Below, in pieces: positions 23,158 to 32,960 of a stretch of 64,000 nucleotides of DNA. Position numbers and translations under genes: made by a program. The notes below the pieces were generated by a model that saw nothing but the letters and a program-made list of their open reading frames with translations, was not told the origin of the DNA and made no database searches. The DNA is from Candidatus Berkiella aquae (lineage in GTDB: Bacteria; Pseudomonadota; Gammaproteobacteria; Berkiellales; Berkiellaceae), in assembly GCF_001431295.2 (NCBI RefSeq), contig NZ_LKAJ02000001.1, forward strand, positions 496,001 to 560,000, given 5' to 3'. Each line of letters opens with the position of its first letter. The first letter of the stretch is position 1.

Positions 23158-23634
23158 ATGGTTACAGAAAGCACACAAGTCACTGAAGAAGAAAGCGGTT
23201 CAGGCGCGATCACCGGAACAGAAGGTGGAGCGGCTGGTGGCGCAGCAGGCGCAGGTAAAGCTCGTCTTAAGAGAAAATCAAAGCGCACGATCAGTGATGT
23301 CATTGTTCATGTGTATGCATCTTTTAATAACACTTTAATCACTGTTACCGACGTTAAAGGTAATACTTTATCTTGGGCAACAGCAGGTGGTTGTGGTTTT
23401 AGAGGTTCCCGAAAAAGCACCCCCTTTGCAGGTCAGGTAGCTGCTGGTAAAGCGATTCAAAAAGCGAGAGAACTTTACGGCGTTGAATCCGCTGAAGTCA
23501 GAATCTATGGTCCAGGACCTGGTCGAGATGCATCCGTTCGTGCTGTGCGTGATTTTGTATCTATCACGGCTATTTTCGATGTCACGGGTATACCATTTAA
23601 TGGTTGCCGTGCGCCCAAGCAACGTCGAGTATAA
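23158..23634 (+). CDS. rpsK: 30S ribosomal protein S11 with N-terminal extension
   Basis: Protein of 158 residues against about 129 in most bacteria. The S11 core begins around residue 38 ([20 protein letters not shown]) and ends with the conserved [12 protein letters not shown]. Before it stands an acidic then Gly/Ala-rich stretch ([12 protein letters not shown] and GGAAGGAAGAG). There is no other ATG, GTG or TTG in frame between the ATG at 23158 and the core, so the extension looks real. Confidence 0.94.
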   Translation: MVTESTQVTEEESGSGAITGTEGGAAGGAAGAGKARLKRKSKRTISDVIVHVYASFNNTLITVTDVKGNTLSWATAGGCGFRGSRKSTPFAGQVAAGKAIQKARELYGVESAEVRIYGPGPGRDASVRAVRDFVSITAIFDVTGIPFNGCRAPKQRRV

Positions 23635-23652
23635 TTTAAAGAGAGAATTAAC

Positions 23653-24267
23653 ATGGCGAGATATATCGGCCCCACATGCGTATTATCCCGACGATATGGG
23701 AAAGATTTAGAATTCAAAACGCGTCCTATTGAATCAAAGTGCAAGAAAGACACGCGTCCTGGTCAACATGGTGCGACACGTAAAAGAGAAACCACCCATG
23801 GTTTACAGTTGACCGAAAAGCAAGCGCTTAAGTTCAAATACTGCTTACTTGAAAGACAATTCAGAAAGCTCTTTAAAGAAGCGGCGCGACGCAAAGCGGC
23901 AACCGGTGTGTTGTTATTACAAATGCTGGAATCACGTTTAGATAACGTTGTGTTCCGCATGGGTTTTGCAGCAACAAGAAAAGAAGCTCGCCAATTAGTT
24001 TCACATAAAGCGATCTTTGTTAACGGCAGCTGCGTGAATGTTCCTTCGTATCAAGTTCAGCCAACAGATGTTATCTCTATTCGTGAGCGTGCTCGCGAAC
24101 AAGTGCGCATTTTGGATGCTTTGAAACAAGCTGAAGACAGAGGTTGGGTAGATTGGGTTCAGGTCGACGCTAAAAAGTTGTCCGGGGAATTTAAGCGAGT
24201 ACCTGATCGTGATGAATTACCATCAGATATTAACGAGCAGTTGGTCGTTGAGCTCTACTCTAAATAA
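23653..24267 (+). CDS. rpsD: 30S ribosomal protein S4
   Basis: Protein of 204 residues with [18 protein letters not shown], the [11 protein letters not shown] segment and the S4 RNA-binding domain ([20 protein letters not shown]). It nucleates 30S assembly and in E. coli represses the alpha operon. Confidence 0.97.
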   Translation: MARYIGPTCVLSRRYGKDLEFKTRPIESKCKKDTRPGQHGATRKRETTHGLQLTEKQALKFKYCLLERQFRKLFKEAARRKAATGVLLLQMLESRLDNVVFRMGFAATRKEARQLVSHKAIFVNGSCVNVPSYQVQPTDVISIRERAREQVRILDALKQAEDRGWVDWVQVDAKKLSGEFKRVPDRDELPSDINEQLVVELYSK

Positions 24268-24290
24268 TCCTTAACCGGAGGAAGGTTTGC

Positions 24291-25307
24291 ATGCAACGTG
24301 CTGTGGCAGAATTTTTAAAACCCCGATCGATCATTGTTCAAGACAAAGGTCGTAATCAGGCAAGGGTAACGTTAGAACCTCTTGAGCGTGGCTTTGGACA
24401 TACATTGGGCAATGCGCTACGTCGCATTTTGCTTTCTAGCATGCCAGGCGCTGCGGTTGTTAAAGTTAAAATTGAGGGTGTATTACACGAATACAGCACC
24501 ATTGAAGGCGTTCAAGAAGACGTCATCGAAATCCTCCTAAATCTTAAAGATATCGCTTTCAAGATGTTAGGTGAAAGTAGAAATGAAGTAGAACTCCGTT
24601 TAGATAAAGTTGGCGTTGGTCCAGTCAAAGCGGGTGATATTCAATTAGATTCGAATGTTGAAATTGCAAACCCTGAGCACGTATTGGCAAACATTACGTC
24701 GCCAGAAGGTAAAATCAAAATGATTTTAACCGTTGCTCGTGGTCGTGGTTATGAACCTGTCACCATTCGTAAAACAGCTGAAATGCAAGAGTCTGTTTCG
24801 ATTGGTCATTTACAAGTGGATTCCTCATTTAGCCCTGTTCGACGTGTAACGTACAATGTTGAACGTGCTCGTGTTGAAAACCGTACTGACCTCGATAAAC
24901 TTATTATTGATATCGAAACTAATGGTACGCTTGACCCCGAAGAAGCGATTCGTCGCTCAGCAACGATTTTGGCGGAACAATTATCCGTATTTGTTGATTT
25001 AAAAGGCCAAGAACGTCCAACGGAAACGAAGAAAGAAGTCGGAATCGATCCAATCTTATTGCGTCCCGTTGATGAACTTGAGTTAACAGTCCGTTCAGCG
25101 AATTGCTTGAAAGCCGAAAACATTTATTACATCGGCGATTTAATTCAACGCACTGAAATGGAATTACTGAAGACTCCTAATTTAGGCAAGAAATCTTTGA
25201 CTGAAATCAAAGATGTTCTCGCTGCAAAAGGATTATCTTTAGGAATGAAACTAGAAGGTTGGCCGCCAGCTGGTTTGGAAAAGAAAGATCCCATTATAAA
25301 CAGTTAA
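24291..25307 (+). CDS. rpoA: DNA-directed RNA polymerase subunit alpha
   Basis: Protein of 338 residues. The N-terminal dimerisation domain has [20 protein letters not shown], and the C-terminal domain has the [17 protein letters not shown] and [16 protein letters not shown] segments that contact UP elements and activators. It follows rpsD after 23 bases with an AACCGGAGGAAGG ribosome-binding site. Confidence 0.98.
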   Translation: MQRAVAEFLKPRSIIVQDKGRNQARVTLEPLERGFGHTLGNALRRILLSSMPGAAVVKVKIEGVLHEYSTIEGVQEDVIEILLNLKDIAFKMLGESRNEVELRLDKVGVGPVKAGDIQLDSNVEIANPEHVLANITSPEGKIKMILTVARGRGYEPVTIRKTAEMQESVSIGHLQVDSSFSPVRRVTYNVERARVENRTDLDKLIIDIETNGTLDPEEAIRRSATILAEQLSVFVDLKGQERPTETKKEVGIDPILLRPVDELELTVRSANCLKAENIYYIGDLIQRTEMELLKTPNLGKKSLTEIKDVLAAKGLSLGMKLEGWPPAGLEKKDPIINS

Positions 25308-25348
25308 AATATACCCACAGGGTACACGCAAGGTAATAGGTAAAAGCA

Positions 25349-25720
25349 ATGCGTCACAGAAAATCAGGTCGTAAATTAAATAGAACCAGCAGCCATCGCG
25401 ATGCGATGTTTAGAAACATGGCTGCGTCCATTGTGCGTCATGAATTGATCAAAACAACATTGCCTAAAGCAAAGTCTTTACGCTCAGTTGTTGAACCTTT
25501 AATTACGATCGCTAAGACTGATACACTTGCAAATCGCCGCCTTGCGTTTAACCGTTTGCGTGATAGAGAAATGGTCACCAAATTGTTTACGGATGTTGGC
25601 CCACGCAATGCTTCACGTCCAGGTGGTTATTTACGTATTATCAAATGCGGTTATCGTGCCGGTGACAATGCACCAATGGCTTATGTTGAATTGGTTGAAC
25701 GTCAACAAGCAGCAGAATAA
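25349..25720 (+). CDS. rplQ: 50S ribosomal protein L17
   Basis: Protein of 123 residues beginning [17 protein letters not shown] and ending with the conserved [15 protein letters not shown]. Last gene of the alpha operon, followed by a strong terminator. Confidence 0.97.
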   Translation: MRHRKSGRKLNRTSSHRDAMFRNMAASIVRHELIKTTLPKAKSLRSVVEPLITIAKTDTLANRRLAFNRLRDREMVTKLFTDVGPRNASRPGGYLRIIKCGYRAGDNAPMAYVELVERQQAAE

Positions 25721-25740
25721 GACCCTTATTCTAAAATTAA

Positions 25741-25768
25741 AAAACCAGGCAGAGCCTGGTTTTTTTTT
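25741..25768 (+). terminator. Rho-independent terminator after rplQ
   Basis: The stem AAACCAGGC/GCCTGGTTT (25742-25750 with 25754-25762, 3-nt loop AGA) is followed by a run of T to 25768. An A-run precedes the stem, so it may also stop the convergent minus-strand gene. It ends the ribosomal block. Confidence 0.92.
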
Positions 25769-25794
25769 ATCTAAACAATTTTAATGAGGTGAGT

Positions 25795-26595
25795 TTAGAG
25801 CGTTGCTTTAATGCTAGGTTTAGCCGTTGCAACGAAATTTTGACCATATAAAATTTGACTTAATGCAGCAGCTAAGTCAAACGCAACGTTCATGCCACTT
25901 GCCTCTTGCATACCAGCAATATTTTTTGCACCCGTTACACGACTGGGTGTTTGAGATTGTGCAATCGCAGCGGTAATTGCTTCTTGCTTTTCTTGCAGTT
26001 GCTTAGGTAAAGCATCGAGCGCTTCTTTCTTAACGATTTCTTTGTATTCTTTAATGTCTTGCGGTGACATTTTATCAAGCGCAGAACCAAATTTGCGTTG
26101 CAGATTATTCAGCATTGCATCAGCTTTGCTATCGAGTACGTGATCGAATGACAATGCGAGTTGATGATAATCAACATTCAACAGCTTGGTAATATTTTGC
26201 GTAACCAGTCTTTCAAGTAGTTCGACAGGGTTTTTAACGTTAAAAAGACGATATGCGTATTGGGTTAATTTAGTACCAGCATAAGCTCCGGCAATAACTC
26301 CACCACAGACAATCGGTGCGGGTAAGCCTGTTTTGCTTTCGATAGCACAACCTGCGTCGCTCAAAGCAGTTTCACTTAAGTAGGGCTTTAATGAATCAAT
26401 GACCGAACCAATTGAAGAAGAAGTATTTTGGCCACCGGCAGAAGCAAGACTGGCAATAAAATTAGGCAAACCATTAATGCTATAGCGACCACTTGAAAGA
26501 TTATAAACAAAGTCACCACAACGCGCTTGGGCGCCAGTGAGCATAGGGATGCTGTTCCATAATTCTTTTGCTTTGCTAAACCAATCCAGTGACAT
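25795..26595 (-). CDS. Unknown protein, helical, 266 residues
   Basis: No family is recognised. The protein starts MSLDWFSKAKELWNSIP after a GAGG ribosome-binding site with 7-base spacing. It has a Gly/Ala-rich, possibly membrane-inserting stretch near residues 95-112 (APIVCGGVIAGAYAGTK) and a Lys/Glu/Gln-rich, probably helical segment near 165-215. There is no signal peptide. It converges on rplQ and has its own promoter. It sits beside a kinase-like gene in a region of candidate host-interaction genes, so a secreted effector is possible but nothing in the sequence proves it. Confidence 0.7.
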   Translation of the reverse strand: MSLDWFSKAKELWNSIPMLTGAQARCGDFVYNLSSGRYSINGLPNFIASLASAGGQNTSSSIGSVIDSLKPYLSETALSDAGCAIESKTGLPAPIVCGGVIAGAYAGTKLTQYAYRLFNVKNPVELLERLVTQNITKLLNVDYHQLALSFDHVLDSKADAMLNNLQRKFGSALDKMSPQDIKEYKEIVKKEALDALPKQLQEKQEAITAAIAQSQTPSRVTGAKNIAGMQEASGMNVAFDLAAALSQILYGQNFVATAKPSIKATL

Positions 26596-26639
26596 AATGC
26601 GACCTCATAAATAGATATAAAATGTGTTACTTGGGTCGG

Positions 26640-26667
26640 ATTATAGGTTTAGAAGTTAATTGGTCAA
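26640..26667 (-). promoter_or_regulatory. Promoter for the 25795-26595 gene
   Basis: On the minus strand, TTGACC (26667-26662) and a perfect TATAAT (26645-26640) are separated by 16 bases. They lie about 45 bases upstream of the start codon at 26595. Confidence 0.65.
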
Positions 26668-26707
26668 CTAAAAAACTAATGGAAGCCGATAAACGTTCAT
26701 CTTGACG

Positions 26708-27979
26708 TTACAAGCGGGGTAATATGTGCTGTGATAGGCTAAGCGGTGTAGCTTCACGAAGCTTATTGCTTAAGATCTGCTGCTTAAAAAGCGGTAAAAA
26801 AGGCTTGGTTGGGTTGGCAATTTTGTGTTGATAATGAGTAACAATTATCTCTTCATTAAAGAGATATTTTTCAGCATTATTAAACCAATACTGACAGATA
26901 TGCATCCAAGGTTGTAAGTGAATAAATATTTTAGCAACCTCTTCAATAGGAAAAGCTTGAAGGCAAGTTTGAAAGAATTGCTGACTCTGCATGCAAACTT
27001 CACCCAAATGCGATAATTGTGAGAACAAAGACGAGAAACAGTTTTGCAAGGTGATTGCTTGTAGTGCCAACAATAAGCCTTGCAAGGTAATCATTACGCC
27101 AATCACCGCATAATAAAAACAACGCATGGCGACTTTTTGTTTTTGATTGAATGCGCGCAGTTCATAATGATCTTGTAATGCTTCCAGCAATTGACTTAAA
27201 GAGGGTAGCAACGTTGCTCTAATTAATTCTTGAGCCAAAATACTGGCTATACCCAGCATGCTAGTACCACAAATTGCCGCAATAATGACCACGGCATAAC
27301 AAAAAACGGTTTGTGCGGCTTCCAAACGATTCGCTAATATATAATCTTTCAGTTCTGTACAATAAAAATCAACAAAATACCAAAGCGTATCGCGACCTGC
27401 TTGATTGAAAAAAGACGGTTTTGTTCTGCGCATATTTAAGAAAATGTAAAAATCACGTAATTGACGAAACAAGTGTGTATTTTGCGCAAATCCAAAATCA
27501 ATCACGGCTGCTTTTTCGTTTTTTTCATCAAATAAGAAATTACATTCATGAGGATCCATATGGGCAATCCCTTTGCGATGTAGATCTCGAAGCGCACAGA
27601 ACGAAGAAAATTCTGCTAAACGTCGTAATTTAGGAGCAACATAATATTCCGGCGTGCCGGGTAAATAAGTCATGACAATGTGCATTTTTTTATTTTTTTT
27701 GTCATGCTGGTAGCCGACTAATAATCCTAATTGTTGTAAATAGTCAACTTCACGATAGGTCAAACGCAATAATTGGTGCGCAGAATAATGAATGAACTCA
27801 TTGTTGGCTTGGAGATCGACGCATTTGTAAACCAGCGGGTTTTTATAGGCAAGGGATTCTGCCAAATAAGCTTGACCAAAGCTACCTTCACCGAGTTGCT
27901 TTTTTATAGCGACAGTAAGTCGCTTTTTCTTATTCAAATCATAAACTTGAATAGAGGTGTTTGTAGAAGCAGTGGTCAT
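26708..27979 (-). CDS. Eukaryote-type Ser/Thr protein kinase-like membrane protein
   Basis: Protein of 423 residues. The kinase part shows a glycine-rich loop LGEGSFG (29-35), a candidate ATP lysine K52 (VYKC), a helix-C-like glutamate near E77, a catalytic loop HMDPHECN (H140, D142, N147) and D161-F-G. The HRD arginine is replaced by methionine. After about residue 240 come two hydrophobic segments and a helical C-terminus. The start at 27979 follows AAGGAAAG and lies downstream of a good promoter; an upstream in-frame ATG at 28048 would precede that promoter. Such kinases in intracellular gammaproteobacteria are often translocated into the host; here that is inference. Confidence 0.75.
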   Translation of the reverse strand: MTTASTNTSIQVYDLNKKKRLTVAIKKQLGEGSFGQAYLAESLAYKNPLVYKCVDLQANNEFIHYSAHQLLRLTYREVDYLQQLGLLVGYQHDKKNKKMHIVMTYLPGTPEYYVAPKLRRLAEFSSFCALRDLHRKGIAHMDPHECNFLFDEKNEKAAVIDFGFAQNTHLFRQLRDFYIFLNMRRTKPSFFNQAGRDTLWYFVDFYCTELKDYILANRLEAAQTVFCYAVVIIAAICGTSMLGIASILAQELIRATLLPSLSQLLEALQDHYELRAFNQKQKVAMRCFYYAVIGVMITLQGLLLALQAITLQNCFSSLFSQLSHLGEVCMQSQQFFQTCLQAFPIEEVAKIFIHLQPWMHICQYWFNNAEKYLFNEEIIVTHYQHKIANPTKPFLPLFKQQILSNKLREATPLSLSQHILPRL

Positions 27980-28016
27980 GCGCTGCTTTCCTTGCTGAAA
28001 GTGAATTCTTGTAAAA

Positions 28017-28044
28017 AGCATAGAAGAGATTGGTGTTGTGTCAA
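28017..28044 (-). promoter_or_regulatory. Promoter for the kinase-like gene
   Basis: On the minus strand a perfect TTGACA (28044-28039) and TATGCT (28022-28017) are separated by 16 bases, about 40 bases before the start codon at 27979. It decides the start of the kinase-like gene. Confidence 0.7.
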
Positions 28045-28079
28045 GCAATCCTTTGCTTGTAAATAAAGAGTCAAAGTGA

Positions 28080-28262
28080 CTATTTTATTTTTTTTCTTTT
28101 TATTGATGAGTTAGCAGGTGTATTTTCTGTTTTAATACAAGGTAGGTTGGGCAAATTGTCTGGCCGTTGTGTGCAGGCTGTTTTAAATTGTAGCAAAAAC
28201 CCTGGGCTATAGGTATAGGTGATTTTAGCTTGATTCTCAAGAGTAGCAGGACCATTTTTCAT
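28080..28262 (-). CDS. Small protein with an eIF4G-like eIF4E-binding motif
   Basis: Protein of 60 residues beginning 21 bases after the uvrA stop, with ribosome-binding site GGAGA six bases before the ATG. Residues 16-27 read YTYSPGFLLQFK. Y18, L23 and L24 fit the YxxxxL-hydrophobic motif by which eIF4G and 4E-BPs bind the cap-binding protein eIF4E. From memory, the yeast eIF4G segment reads YTYGPTFLLQFK, identical at 10 of 12 positions. The following C30...RPDNLP also resembles downstream eIF4G sequence. The tail KRKKIK (55-60) is basic, like a nuclear-localisation signal. There is no signal peptide or catalytic domain. A translocated peptide acting on host translation is inferred; chance is possible in a short frame. 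Confidence 0.6.
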   Translation of the reverse strand: MKNGPATLENQAKITYTYSPGFLLQFKTACTQRPDNLPNLPCIKTENTPANSSIKRKKIK

Positions 28263-28283
28263 AATAGATCTCCAATATGTAGA

Positions 28284-31136
28284 TTACTTCGTTTTTGTTT
28301 TTGGTTTTTCTTTCGATTTTTTAAGTAAGGGCGCCAAAAATTCACCGGTAAAGGAATTTTTGGTTGCCGCAATTTTTTCAGGCGTCCCCACCGCAACGAG
28401 GCTACCACCGCGATCGCCGCCACCGGGACCTAAATCAATCAGCCAATCGGCCATTTTAATGACATCGAGATTATGTTCAATGATCACAATGGTATTACCG
28501 CTATTTTGTAAGTGTAACAAAACATCCATCAGTTGCTTCACATCGTGAAAATGCAATCCGGTGGTAGGTTCATCGAGAATATATAAGGTGTTACCGGTAT
28601 CGCGCCGTGATAACTCTTTCGACAATTTTATACGCTGTGCTTCGCCACCAGATAAGGTGGTTGCGCTTTGTCCCAGTTTTAAGTAAGACAAACCAACATC
28701 CATGAGGGTTTTTAATTTTCGTTTAATAGCAGGAATCGCGCTAAAAAATTCATGACCATCTTCGACGGTCATTTCTAGCACTTCATGAATGTTTTTACCT
28801 TTATATAAAATTTGCAATGTTTCATCGTTGTAACGTTTGCCTTTACAAACATCACACACCACATACACATCAGCGAGAAAATGCATTTCTACTCGAATTA
28901 AACCATCCCCTTCGCAAGATTCGCAGCGTCCGCCTTTGACGTTAAAACTAAAACGGCCCACAGAATAACCACGAGAGCGAGCTTCTTGCGTGCCGGCAAA
29001 TAAATCCCGAATATGCGTAAATAAACCAGTATAAGTTGCTGCATTAGAACGCGGTGTGCGACCAATAGGGCTTTGATCGATGCCCACGACTTTATCTAAG
29101 TGTTCAAGCCCTGAAATTTTATCATAAGGTGCATGATGGGAGAGCCCTGCATGATTTAGCACATGAGCCGCAACCGGATAGAGCGTGTCATTGACTAAGG
29201 TTGATTTGCCCGAACCTGAAACGCCGGTGACACAAGTCATTAAGCCAATAGGAAATTCAACCGTGAGGTTCTTAAGATTATTTCCTTTTGCGCCAGTAAT
29301 GGTAATCGTACGTTCGGGATCGATTTTTTTACGCACCGCAGGAACCGGAATGGCTTTTTTCCCAGACAAATATTGGCCTGTTAAGGAATGTTTGGCTTTT
29401 TTAATTTGGGCGGGCGTGCCTTCGGCAACAATTTCACCGCCATGTACCCCGGCGCCTGGGCCAATATCAACCACATGATCGGCTGTTAAAATAGCATCTT
29501 CATCATGTTCAACAACAATTACGGTATTACCAATATCGCGAAGGTGCTGTAATGTGCCAAGTAAACGCGCGTTATCTCGCTGGTGTAATCCGATTGACGG
29601 CTCATCGAGAATATACATCACGCCGACAAGTCCCGCCCCAATTTGGCTTGCCAGGCGAATGCGCTGTGCTTCGCCACCTGAGAGCGTTTCTGCAGTACGA
29701 TTTAAGGTTAAATAATCAAGCCCGACATCCACTAAGAATTGCAGACGTTGAGAAATCTCTTTTAAGATTTTATCGGCAATTTCTTTACGGCGACCCGTTA
29801 GATTGATTTTCTGAAAGAAATGTAAACATTCACCAATGGCCATCGATGTTATGGTTGCAATAGACTTATTGGCGACAAAAACATGACGTGCTTCTTTACG
29901 TAAACGGGAACCTTGGCAATCTGGGCAGGCTTGCTCTGCGATATAACGCGCGAGTTCTTCGCGAATATATTCTGAGTCGGTATCATGGTAACGACGTTCT
30001 AAATTGGTAATCACCCCTTCAAAGGTATGACGCCGGCGACGCGTTTCTCCTCGCTCGTTGGTATAGGAGAATGAAATTTCATCATCACCGCTACCGTATA
30101 AGATGACATTTTGAATATTTTTAGGTAGATCTTTATAAGGTGTGTCTAAATCAAACTGATAATGTTTGGCTAAAGAGCGTAACAAGCTAAAATAATATTG
30201 GTTACGCCTATCCCAGCCGCGTACCGCACCACTGGCTAAACTGACCTCAGGCATTTGCACAACGCGCTTGGGGTCAAAAAATTGCTTACTACCAAGACCG
30301 TCACAGGTTTCACAGGCGCCAGCAGGGTTATTAAAAGAAAAAATCCGTGGTTCAAGTTCGGTTAAATTGTAGCCACAAATCGGGCAAGCATATTTGGCAG
30401 AGAAGATTTCTTCTTCATTGCTATCTACCCAGAGAATTTTAGCTAAGCCATCACTTAATTTAAGTGCGGTTTCAAAAGAATCGGCTAAGCGTAATCGAAG
30501 GTCTGCACGAACTTTAATTCGATCGACAACCACTTCAATCGTATGCTTTTTGCGCAGATCTAATTTGGGTACTTCTTGTAAATCATATAATTTGCCATCT
30601 ACTCGAACACGCACAAAACCATTACTGCGCAGGTTTTCAAAAACGTGTAGATGTTCCCCTTTGCGATCTCGAATAACCGGAGCAAGTAAAATGGCTTTGG
30701 TATCTTGTGGTTTTGCCAGCACAGAATCTACCATTTGGCTAACTGTCTGTGCTTCTAAAGGCGTGTCGTGATCAGGGCACCTGGGTTGGCCTGCGCGCGC
30801 AAATAATAGTCGCAAATAGTCATACAACTCAGTTACGGTACCAACCGTTGAGCGTGGATTGTGCGAGGTGGTTTTCTGCTCAATAGAAATAGCCGGTGAT
30901 AATCCCTCGATATGGTCAACATCAGGTTTTTCCATGACAGAAAGAAACTGCCTGGCATAGGATGAGAGCGATTCGACATAACGTCTCTGTCCTTCCGCAT
31001 ATAACGTGTCAAATGCCAATGAAGATTTCCCTGAGCCAGATAGGCCGGTGATCACAATAAGTTTATCGCGTGGGAGTTCTAAGTTGATGGCTTTGAGGTT
31101 ATGTGTGCGTGCACCTCTTACAATGATTTTATCCAT
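28284..31136 (-). CDS. uvrA: Excinuclease ABC subunit A
   Basis: Damage-recognition ATPase of nucleotide excision repair, 950 residues. The start at 31136 gives the conserved [15 protein letters not shown]; an upstream TTG extension is not conserved. Both ABC halves are complete: Walker [10 protein letters not shown] and GVSGSGKST, two LSGGEAQRI signatures and zinc-finger CXXC pairs (CPICGY...CETCDG, CESCEG...CDVCKG). The last residues are lysine-rich. No LexA-type operator is visible upstream. It lies divergent to an MFS gene and ssb, a neighbourhood known from several gammaproteobacteria. Confidence 0.97.
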   Translation of the reverse strand: MDKIIVRGARTHNLKAINLELPRDKLIVITGLSGSGKSSLAFDTLYAEGQRRYVESLSSYARQFLSVMEKPDVDHIEGLSPAISIEQKTTSHNPRSTVGTVTELYDYLRLLFARAGQPRCPDHDTPLEAQTVSQMVDSVLAKPQDTKAILLAPVIRDRKGEHLHVFENLRSNGFVRVRVDGKLYDLQEVPKLDLRKKHTIEVVVDRIKVRADLRLRLADSFETALKLSDGLAKILWVDSNEEEIFSAKYACPICGYNLTELEPRIFSFNNPAGACETCDGLGSKQFFDPKRVVQMPEVSLASGAVRGWDRRNQYYFSLLRSLAKHYQFDLDTPYKDLPKNIQNVILYGSGDDEISFSYTNERGETRRRRHTFEGVITNLERRYHDTDSEYIREELARYIAEQACPDCQGSRLRKEARHVFVANKSIATITSMAIGECLHFFQKINLTGRRKEIADKILKEISQRLQFLVDVGLDYLTLNRTAETLSGGEAQRIRLASQIGAGLVGVMYILDEPSIGLHQRDNARLLGTLQHLRDIGNTVIVVEHDEDAILTADHVVDIGPGAGVHGGEIVAEGTPAQIKKAKHSLTGQYLSGKKAIPVPAVRKKIDPERTITITGAKGNNLKNLTVEFPIGLMTCVTGVSGSGKSTLVNDTLYPVAAHVLNHAGLSHHAPYDKISGLEHLDKVVGIDQSPIGRTPRSNAATYTGLFTHIRDLFAGTQEARSRGYSVGRFSFNVKGGRCESCEGDGLIRVEMHFLADVYVVCDVCKGKRYNDETLQILYKGKNIHEVLEMTVEDGHEFFSAIPAIKRKLKTLMDVGLSYLKLGQSATTLSGGEAQRIKLSKELSRRDTGNTLYILDEPTTGLHFHDVKQLMDVLLHLQNSGNTIVIIEHNLDVIKMADWLIDLGPGGGDRGGSLVAVGTPEKIAATKNSFTGEFLAPLLKKSKEKPKTKTK

Positions 31137-31245
31137 ACAATTCCAGGCTTTGGGCAAACTTGCTAATATACCGGTTACGCTTCAAAATGCGAAGCCTAGC
31201 GCCCACTTTTGCTTAGATCTAGGCCTTTAAGAGGAAATCATTACG

Positions 31246-32427
31246 TTGATCCGCATGACCTTAACAGAGCTTAAGAGTACTCTTATTCTCTCATTAGTTT
31301 TTGCATTGCGCATGCTGGGCCTTTTTATGGTTTTGCCGGTGTTGGCGCTTTATGCACAAAAAATCCCTGGTGCGACTCCCGCCTTAATCGGTTTAGCGGC
31401 TGGGATTTATGGCTTTTCGCAGGCCTTACTCCAGTTACCCTGTGGCGTTCTTTCCGATCGTTGGGGGCGCAAACCCGTGATTATTGGCGGGCTCTCCATT
31501 TTTGCACTTGGAAGTATGGTAGCTGCCTTTTCAGGTTCTATTGGCGGATTAATTTTAGGCAGAGCCATACAAGGCGCCGGTGCCATTGGTTCTCCGATTT
31601 TGGCTTTAGTTACCGACGTGACTCGAGAAGAAGTACGTACGCGGGCAATGGCATTAATTGGTATTACGATTGGCTTAACGTTTACGTTAGCGATTTTATT
31701 AGGGCCCATCTTTGATGCCTACATTGGTTTACAAGGTATTTTTACCTTGACTGCTATCTTAGCGGTTGTGGGCATTGGTTTATTATGTTTGCTAAAACCA
31801 CACAAGCCGGTTTCTCCGGTGGCTTTATCATTGCGTGAACAATTACGTTTAATTACGCAACAAGGTCAATTATGGGCTTTGCATATCAGTATTTTTATGT
31901 TACATGCGGTATTGATTGCGAGCTTTTTGGTATTACCCAGCAAAATTGAGGCAGTCACCGGTTTTATTTCAGACCAAGTGTGGCGTTTTTATTTACCGGT
32001 ATTACTCGCTTCTTTATTGTTAGTAACACCCTTGTTACGCATCGCGGACAAAGGGGATTGGCAACGCAGGTTATTACCCGTGGCGGTGCTCGGGTTAGGA
32101 GTGACGATCTTTGCTTTTATGAACACAACCCAAGTGGGCCTTTTTACCATTGCAGTCGTGCTCTTTTTTGTGGCATTTAATTTTTTAGAAGCGTGTTTAC
32201 CTTCGATGGTGTCAAAAGTAGCACCCAAAGAAAGTAAAGGATCGGCATTAGGAATGTATTCTTGCGCGCAATTTTTAGGGATGTTTTGTGGCGGGGCATT
32301 AGGAGGACGTGTACTACAACAATTTGGTGCGCAAGGCGTTAGCATCACTTGCTTGTTACTGATAAGCATTGGTTGGGTTGCGATTCAACAATTTAAATCT
32401 AATAATCTGGGGGTTAAAAATGGCTAG
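31246..32427 (+). CDS. MFS transporter, YajR-like
   Basis: Protein of 393 residues with about twelve membrane helices, a proton-coupled efflux-type carrier. The motif A region reads [16 protein letters not shown] and the first helix has [16 protein letters not shown], both close to the YajR subgroup, but the extra C-terminal cytoplasmic domain of YajR is absent. The likely start is TTG at 31246, ten bases after GAGGA; the ATG at 31255 is the alternative. Its end overlaps ssb by eight bases. The substrate is unknown. Confidence 0.85.
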   Translation: MIRMTLTELKSTLILSLVFALRMLGLFMVLPVLALYAQKIPGATPALIGLAAGIYGFSQALLQLPCGVLSDRWGRKPVIIGGLSIFALGSMVAAFSGSIGGLILGRAIQGAGAIGSPILALVTDVTREEVRTRAMALIGITIGLTFTLAILLGPIFDAYIGLQGIFTLTAILAVVGIGLLCLLKPHKPVSPVALSLREQLRLITQQGQLWALHISIFMLHAVLIASFLVLPSKIEAVTGFISDQVWRFYLPVLLASLLLVTPLLRIADKGDWQRRLLPVAVLGLGVTIFAFMNTTQVGLFTIAVVLFFVAFNFLEACLPSMVSKVAPKESKGSALGMYSCAQFLGMFCGGALGGRVLQQFGAQGVSITCLLLISIGWVAIQQFKSNNLGVKNG

Positions 32428-32872
32428 AGGTATTAATAAAGTAATTTTAATTGGTAACTTGGGAGCAGATCCTGAAGTGCGTTACATGCCAAGTGGCGGC
32501 GCTGTTACCAATGTCACCATTGCGACCAGTGAAAGCTGGAAAGACAAGCAAACGGGCGAGCAACAAGACAGAACAGAATGGCATCGTGTGGTGTTTTTCA
32601 ACCGTTTAGCAGAAATTGCTGGCGAATATTTACGCAAAGGTAGCAAAGTGTTTGTGGAAGGCAGCTTGCGTACCCGTAAATGGCAAGATCAATCCGGTGT
32701 TGAACGTTATACCACTGAGATTGTTGCTGCAGAAATGCAAATGCTAGATGGCAAAGGTGGCTCTGATGCTCCTCGTACGCAATCTAACCAAGGTAGCAGA
32801 AGTGCAGCTCCCATGGCGCAAGAAGCACCCGCGCCAACGAGTCATGATTTTGATGATGATATTCCGTTCTGA
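32420..32872 (+). CDS. ssb: Single-stranded DNA-binding protein
   Basis: Protein of 150 residues: OB-fold start [20 protein letters not shown], conserved WKDKQTGE and the acidic C-terminal tip DFDDDIPF that recruits repair and replication partners. The ATG at 32420 lies inside the end of the MFS gene, so the two are coupled; an upstream in-frame start at 32369 is not conserved. Confidence 0.97.
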   Translation: MARGINKVILIGNLGADPEVRYMPSGGAVTNVTIATSESWKDKQTGEQQDRTEWHRVVFFNRLAEIAGEYLRKGSKVFVEGSLRTRKWQDQSGVERYTTEIVAAEMQMLDGKGGSDAPRTQSNQGSRSAAPMAQEAPAPTSHDFDDDIPF

Positions 32873-32902
32873 TTCAATAAAACGAAAGTGTTTTAAATAA
32901 TC

Positions 32903-32939
32903 AGCCTCTTCTATCTGTAAAGATATCAGAGGCTTTTTT
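32903..32939 (+). terminator. Rho-independent terminator after ssb
   Basis: AGCCTCT (32903-32909) pairs with AGAGGCT (32928-32934), with an inner TATCT/AGATA stem around a GTAA loop, followed by T residues to 32939. It stands between ssb and the convergent reductase gene. Confidence 0.9.
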
Positions 32940-32960
32940 ATGCCTGACAACAGCGCGAGT

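Noticed and set aside
27980-28048. Upstream ATG for the kinase-like gene
   Set aside because: It lies upstream of the TTGACA/TATGCT promoter, while the ATG at 27979 has AAGGAAAG at normal distance.
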